NCBI GenBank assembly: GCA_963851105.1
Contig: CAWKNP010000008.1
Location: forward strand, 124,001 to 188,000
Direction of reading: 5' to 3'
DNA from: DATARN01 sp963851105
GTDB taxonomy: Bacteria > Actinomycetota > Acidimicrobiia > Acidimicrobiales > Palsa-688
DNA length: 64,000 nucleotides
Below, piece by piece: positions 60,274-64,000 of the stretch. Below the pieces are notes generated by a model. It was not told the DNA's origin and did not search any database. It saw only the letters and a program-made list of their open reading frames with translations. A program made the translations under genes and the position numbers. The stretch's first letter is position 1; the number at the start of each line of letters is the position of its first letter.

Positions 60274-61731
60274 CTACGCCGAAGTGTCGGAGGTCCGCGT
60301 CATTGCGTTGAAGACCCGCTGGAACTTCCGCAGCAGTCGCTCCTTGTGCTGCTGGCGCACGTTCTCGTCGGGGTCGCCGGGATCCACCTTGAGCGTCAGG
60401 TAGGCCAGGGCGCCGACGGGAATAGGCAGCCAGAAATTGAGCAGGCGGTAGGTCGCAACGCCCAGGATCGCCACCGCCGAAGGCGTGCCGAAGCCGACCA
60501 GCGTCGAGGCCAGCACGGCTTCGATGACCCCGAGGCCGCCGGGGGTGATGGGAATGGCGGCCAGCACATTGGCCAGGCCGAAGGCCACGAGCAGGCCGAC
60601 GAAATTGACGCGATAGCCGTATGCGGCCACGAACACCCACAGCGACGCCGCGTCGAACAGCCAGTTGGCCGCTGCCCACCCGGCAGCGCGCATCAGCAGC
60701 TCGCGGTCGGTCCCCAGCTCCCGCAGACGCTCCGCCACCCGGTGGACGAGCTGGCTCACCGCTCCTCTGTCCACGAGCGGGATGTGGCTGAGGATCTTTG
60801 ACAGCACCGCCGCCGACTTGTCCTCCCCCCGCGTGAGGGTGACCACGAGGATGGCGAAGCCGCCAATGGCGATGACGCCGACAATCGCTGCGCTCAGGTA
60901 GATCGGGTTGAAGCCGTTGAGTGGTATCGACACGACCAGGGCCAGCCAGAGGATGACATTCAGGACCACCGCAGAGCCCATGCCCTGGGTCGCGAGGGCG
61001 AAGGCCGCCTCGGGTCCGGCCACGCCGGCGTGGGTAAGGAGGCGGTAACCGAGCGGCGAGCCCGCCGCGGCGCCGCCCGGCGCCACGTGGCTGAACCCGA
61101 GCGTCGACAGCTGCACCCGCAACAATGTCAGCAGGCTCGGGCTGCCCTCGCGCGGCAATACGGCCCGGGTGAGCAGGGCGTACGACACGATGGCGGCCGT
61201 TTCGAATCCGACGCCGGCGACCAGATAGGGCACCCGCACGTGGCCCAACAATTTGAGCGCCTTGCGGGTGCCGCTGATCTGGGGCAGCACCAGGTACTCG
61301 ACCACGAATGCGAACAAGAGGATCTTGGTGATGCGCCGCACCGGACGTGGCAGCCACCGTGGCCAGCGCGAGCGGCGCTTTTGCGCGACCCCGGATGCGC
61401 CCGCCACCCCCTCAGCGGCCGGCGCCCCACCGACAACCGGCGGCCCCCCGACAACCGGCGGCCCCCCGACAACCGGTGGCCCCCCGACAACCGGCGGCCC
61501 CCCGACAACCGGTGGCCCCCCGACAACCGGTGGCCCCCCGACAACCGGCGGCCCCCCGACAACCGGCGGCCCCCCGACAACTGGCGGCCCCCCGACAACG
61601 GGCGCCCCCCCGACAACCGGCGACTCCCTGCCCTCCGTCACCTCCTGGGCCTCCGACTCCCTCGGAGCCGCGCAGACTTCGGGCGCCGGGACATCCCGGG
61701 CCGGCCGGGGCCCTGGGAGCGGATCGCTCAT
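60274..61731 (-). CDS. YbhN/LPG-synthase-TM family membrane protein with repeat-rich N-terminus
   Basis: 485 residues. Residues 40-105 are eleven copies of a PVVGGP-like hexapeptide encoded by an 18-bp minisatellite. After a basic stretch (RRSRWPRWLPRPVRRITKIL) come about eight transmembrane helices of the UPF0104/lysylphosphatidylglycerol-synthase flippase domain (HVAPGGAAAGSPLGYRLLTH and ITPGGLGVIEAVLAS are its signature glycine-proline segments). Members move or help export lipid-linked molecules. The PG-rich N-terminus is probably an unstructured cytoplasmic tail. Confidence 0.85.
   Translation of the reverse strand: MSDPLPGPRPARDVPAPEVCAAPRESEAQEVTEGRESPVVGGAPVVGGPPVVGGPPVVGGPPVVGGPPVVGGPPVVGGPPVVGGPPVVGGPPVVGGPPVVGGAPAAEGVAGASGVAQKRRSRWPRWLPRPVRRITKILLFAFVVEYLVLPQISGTRKALKLLGHVRVPYLVAGVGFETAAIVSYALLTRAVLPREGSPSLLTLLRVQLSTLGFSHVAPGGAAAGSPLGYRLLTHAGVAGPEAAFALATQGMGSAVVLNVILWLALVVSIPLNGFNPIYLSAAIVGVIAIGGFAILVVTLTRGEDKSAAVLSKILSHIPLVDRGAVSQLVHRVAERLRELGTDRELLMRAAGWAAANWLFDAASLWVFVAAYGYRVNFVGLLVAFGLANVLAAIPITPGGLGVIEAVLASTLVGFGTPSAVAILGVATYRLLNFWLPIPVGALAYLTLKVDPGDPDENVRQQHKERLLRKFQRVFNAMTRTSDTSA
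61431..61623. repeat. Coding minisatellite, 18-bp unit, eleven copies
   Basis: The unit GGCCCCCCGACAACCGGC recurs about eleven times with few substitutions (C/T at one position, ACTGG and ACGGG variants near the right end). It keeps the frame of the membrane protein, so copy-number changes lengthen or shorten its tail by six residues without breaking it. Confidence 0.9.
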
Positions 61732-61852
61732 CTACGCCCGGGGAACAGGTGCACTCCCCCATGATCGCAGCCGCGCGCCGCCGTCAGGGCTGACCCCCGC
61801 TCACAAGGCGCCCCTCGATCGGATATCAGGTAGGGCCCCACCTCGCCCCTCA

Positions 61853-62476
61853 TCACTCTCCGTCAGCCCCCCCGGCGGCGGTTGGCGCCGACAGGAGGGT
61901 AGCCAACTGGCCGAACGCCCGCCCCCGGTGCGACAGCCGGTGTTTGGCCCATCCCGACTCCTCGGCCAGCTCGGCGAACGTCCGGCCGTCGCCCTCGTCG
62001 GGCACGAAGACCGGGTCGTACCCGAACCCGCCCTGGCCCCGGGGAGCCAAAGCGATCGTCCCGTGGACCACGCCCTCGGCGACCAACTCTGTCCCGTCGG
62101 GCCACCGGGCCAGGGCAACAGTACGAAAGCGGGCCCCCCGCCCTTTTTTCCCGGCCACCCCGGACAACGCCGCCACCAGCTTGGCGACGTTGTCGGCATA
62201 GCTCGCCGCCTCGCCGGCGTAGCGGGCGGTGTACACGCCCGGGGCGCCGCCGAGCGCATCGACTTCGAGGCCAGTGTCGTCGGCGATGGCCGGCAAGCCG
62301 GTGGCCGCCACGAGGGCGGCCGCCTTCAGCCGTGCGTTGGCAACCAACGTCGAGCCGGTCTCCTCCACCTCGGGGACCTCGGCGGGCCGGGGCAACAACT
62401 CCACGACGCCGCCCAGCAGCTCGGCAATCTCCGCCGCCTTGTGGGGGTTGGCGGTGGCCAGCACGAACTGATTCAC
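61853..62476 (-). CDS. rdgB: Non-canonical purine NTP pyrophosphatase (RdgB/HAM1)
   Basis: 207 residues from GTG 62476. FVLATANPHKAAEIAELL, IADDTGLEVDALGGAPGVYT and GFGYDPVFVPDEGDGRTFAEL are the family signatures. It hydrolyses dITP, ITP and XTP to monophosphates, keeping deaminated purines out of DNA and RNA, which is relevant for a strain with several purine deaminases. GTGA overlap with rph. Confidence 0.95.
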   Translation of the reverse strand: MNQFVLATANPHKAAEIAELLGGVVELLPRPAEVPEVEETGSTLVANARLKAAALVAATGLPAIADDTGLEVDALGGAPGVYTARYAGEAASYADNVAKLVAALSGVAGKKGRGARFRTVALARWPDGTELVAEGVVHGTIALAPRGQGGFGYDPVFVPDEGDGRTFAELAEESGWAKHRLSHRGRAFGQLATLLSAPTAAGGADGE

Positions 62477-63222
62477 CGCGGCCGGCGGTACGGCGGCGGC
62501 AACGCCAGCACCTCGGCCTGGGCGTCGAGGATGTCGGCGATCCCATGCTCGGCGAGGGAGAGCAGGTCGCCGAGCTCGTCTTTGCTGAAGGGCAGGCCCT
62601 CGGCAGTGCCCTGGACCTCGACGAAACGGCCTGAGGAGGTCATCACCACGTTCATGTCGACCTGGGCCACACTGTCCTCGCTGTAGTCGAGGTCCAGCAT
62701 GGCGATGGCGTCGACGATCCCCACGGAGACGGCGGCGCAGGCTTCGGTGAGGGGCATGACCGGGATGACGCCGGTGGCGACCAGTCGGCTGCAGGCGTCG
62801 TGGAGGGCGACGTAGGCGCCACAGATGCTGGCGGTGCGGGTACCGCCGTCGGCCTGGAGGGCGTCGCAGTCGAGGGTGATCTGGACCTCGCCCATCGCCC
62901 GCAGGTCGGTGACCGAGCGCAGCGCCCGGCCGATGAGGCGTTGGATCTCCTGGGTGCGCCCCGACTGCTTGCCCCGTGCCGCCTCCCGGTCGATGCGCTC
63001 GGGGCTGGCGCCGGGGAGCATCGAGTACTCGGCGGTGACCCAGCCCTTGCCGGTCCCCCGCATCCACCGGGGGACTTCGGGCGCCACCGACGCGGTGCAC
63101 AGGACCTTGGTGCGGCCCATGGCGACGAGGACCGAGCCGGCTGCGAACTCGGTGTAGTCGCGGACAAAGCTGAGGGGCCGGAGGTCATCGGGTTGGCGCC
63201 CGTCGGAGCGAGCAACGCTCAC
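62473..63222 (-). CDS. rph: Ribonuclease PH
   Basis: 249 residues. The N-terminal SDGRQPDDLRPLSFVRDYTE and VTAEYSMLPGASPERIDREAARGKQSGRTQEIQRLIGRALRS region is split here into shorter identifiers: AEYSMLPGA, SGRTQEIQRLIGRALRS, TLDCDALQADGGTRTAS and DMNVVMTSSGRFVEVQGTAE. These are all core RNase PH motifs for 3' trimming of tRNA by phosphorolysis. GTG 63222 overlaps the upstream stop (GTGA); an upstream start at 63252 is possible. Confidence 0.95.
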   Translation of the reverse strand: MSVARSDGRQPDDLRPLSFVRDYTEFAAGSVLVAMGRTKVLCTASVAPEVPRWMRGTGKGWVTAEYSMLPGASPERIDREAARGKQSGRTQEIQRLIGRALRSVTDLRAMGEVQITLDCDALQADGGTRTASICGAYVALHDACSRLVATGVIPVMPLTEACAAVSVGIVDAIAMLDLDYSEDSVAQVDMNVVMTSSGRFVEVQGTAEGLPFSKDELGDLLSLAEHGIADILDAQAEVLALPPPYRRPR

Positions 63223-63953
63223 AGCGGGTAGGTGGCGTTCATCTGGGCGCACTCAACGGGGGCGCCGAAGGCCGCGGAGGCCTCGGCGGCGCTCTCCGCC
63301 GGGTCGACGATGGGCCAGATGTGGCTGATCAGCAAGCGGCCGACGCCTGCCGCCCGTGCGGTGGTACCGGCTTGACGAGCGCTCATATGGGGCGAGGTCC
63401 CTTCTCGGTCGTGCAGGAAAGTTGCTTCGCAGACAGCCAGGTCGATGCCCGGCCCCAGCGCCTCGAGCGACCAGGCGGGCCCGGAATCGGCGGAGTAGCC
63501 GAAGACCCGGCCCCCCGCTTCGACCCGAACCGCCAGCGTCTCGGGCGGATGGTCGGTCCGGGCGAAGCGCATATGGAACGGCCCGAGCGTCACCTCCGAG
63601 TTGTCGGTGATCTCATGCCACGCCAGAGTCGAGTCGGTGTCGGGCCCGCTGCGCATCAGGTCGCGCAGGCCGGCGGGTGCGAACACCGGTACCTCCGAAC
63701 GCAGCTGGACATAGCGGCACGCGATGAAAAACCCCTCCATGTCGCTCCAGTGGTCCGGGTGCTGGTGCGACAAGACGACGAAGTCGACCTCGTCGAGGGC
63801 GATGTGGCGCTGAAGGTTGGCCATGGTTCCCGGGCCGGCGTCGAGCCACAGGTGAGAGCCGTCGCACTCCAGCAGGTAACCACTGCAGGCGCTGTTGGGA
63901 CCCGGATAGCTCCCCGAGGTCCCGAGGATGGTCACGGTGGGCCCCGGGCTCAC
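63219..63953 (-). CDS. MBL-fold metallo-hydrolase (RNase Z-like)
   Basis: 244 residues. The metallo-beta-lactamase motif SHQHPDHW supplies the HxHxDH zinc site, followed by ARTDHPPETLAVRVE, GYSADSGPA and the late His in ISHIWP. It resembles small RNase Z/ElaC-type or cyclic-nucleotide phosphodiesterase-like enzymes. I chose GTG 63953 because it overlaps the preceding stop as GTGA, as the next genes do; GTG 63962 is the alternative. In actinobacteria this gene commonly lies between murI and rph. Confidence 0.88.
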   Translation of the reverse strand: MSPGPTVTILGTSGSYPGPNSACSGYLLECDGSHLWLDAGPGTMANLQRHIALDEVDFVVLSHQHPDHWSDMEGFFIACRYVQLRSEVPVFAPAGLRDLMRSGPDTDSTLAWHEITDNSEVTLGPFHMRFARTDHPPETLAVRVEAGGRVFGYSADSGPAWSLEALGPGIDLAVCEATFLHDREGTSPHMSARQAGTTARAAGVGRLLISHIWPIVDPAESAAEASAAFGAPVECAQMNATYPL

Positions 63954-64000
63954 GGCGACCACTGCTCGACCTCGTCGATTTCCGGGCCGAACAGATGGCG
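63950..64000 (-). CDS. murI: Probable glutamate racemase, C-terminal end
   Basis: Only the last 16 codons are inside the window: RHLFGPEIDEVEQWSP then stop. The LGPEIxxVE ending and the order murI - MBL hydrolase - rph - rdgB, common in actinobacteria, support glutamate racemase (L- to D-glutamate for peptidoglycan). The evidence is thin because the catalytic cysteines are outside the window. Confidence 0.5.
   Translation of the reverse strand, partial: RHLFGPEIDEVEQWSP

Noticed and set aside
61431..61623. CRISPR array
   Set aside because: Repeats are 18 bp with no spacers and lie in frame inside a coding region: a minisatellite.

Overview
The window comes from a chromosome with high GC, frequent GTG starts and very common ATGA, GTGA or TGATG stop/start overlaps. 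A decaprenyl-phosphoryl-arabinose (DPA) type pathway, an encapsulin/ferritin pair, Tat-exported proteins and LitR/CarH-type light regulation point to an actinobacterium. I infer an Acidimicrobiia-like lineage, but nothing here (no rRNA) proves it. Two single-base frameshifts in otherwise well conserved genes, both in short G/C runs, suggest either a draft or metagenomic assembly or recent gene decay.

Layout. 1-3.4 kb: the end of an MFS exporter, then an ECF sigma gene divergent from a MerR-type repressor gene and a separate cobalamin-binding protein gene. Between the divergent genes are four tandem 11-bp repeats resembling the CarH operator, so this looks like a two-polypeptide B12 photoreceptor switch. 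3.4-17.7 kb: a purine/nucleobase cluster with two adenosine-deaminase-like enzymes, an NMT1/THI5-type ABC importer, an 8-oxoguanine-deaminase-like and an MTA/SAH-deaminase-like amidohydrolase, three-subunit xanthine dehydrogenase (large subunit frameshifted), a 2OG-Fe(II) oxygenase and a purine-type phosphoribosyltransferase. 17.7-22.1 kb: a lipoprotein, then a leftward operon of MauE-like, MauA-like (Cys-rich, Tat-exported, fused to four ~100-residue repeats), MauD-like and a small protein, with no methylamine dehydrogenase heavy chain. 22.3-27.7 kb: gmd, a coiled-coil protein, two glycosyltransferases and a J-domain membrane protein.

27.8-46.5 kb: two adjacent fold-type-II PLP enzymes, a flavin alpha-hydroxyacid oxidase, GNAT, treZ and treY, encapsulin with its ferritin-like cargo, a kelch-type membrane protein, Dabb, PhoU, a DrrAB-like exporter, and a DPA block (UbiA-type DPPR synthase, DprE1, DprE2, a frameshifted HAD-IB phosphatase). 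46.5-58.1 kb: a surface-polysaccharide island with a Wzt/Wzm ABC exporter, a methyltransferase-like protein and fused glycosyltransferases. It is bounded by two secreted proteins (a DUF1906 glycosidase-like protein and a class-A serine hydrolase) that share the same ~45-residue WYLR repeat. 58.1-64 kb: tRNA-Leu(UAG), clpP, a glycosyltransferase, a YbhN-type membrane protein with an 18-bp coding minisatellite, and the housekeeping string rdgB, rph, MBL hydrolase and the end of a probable murI.

The genes suggest an organism that recycles purines, makes trehalose and stores iron in an encapsulin compartment. It also builds an elaborate glycan envelope, with a candidate B12-dependent light switch at the left edge.
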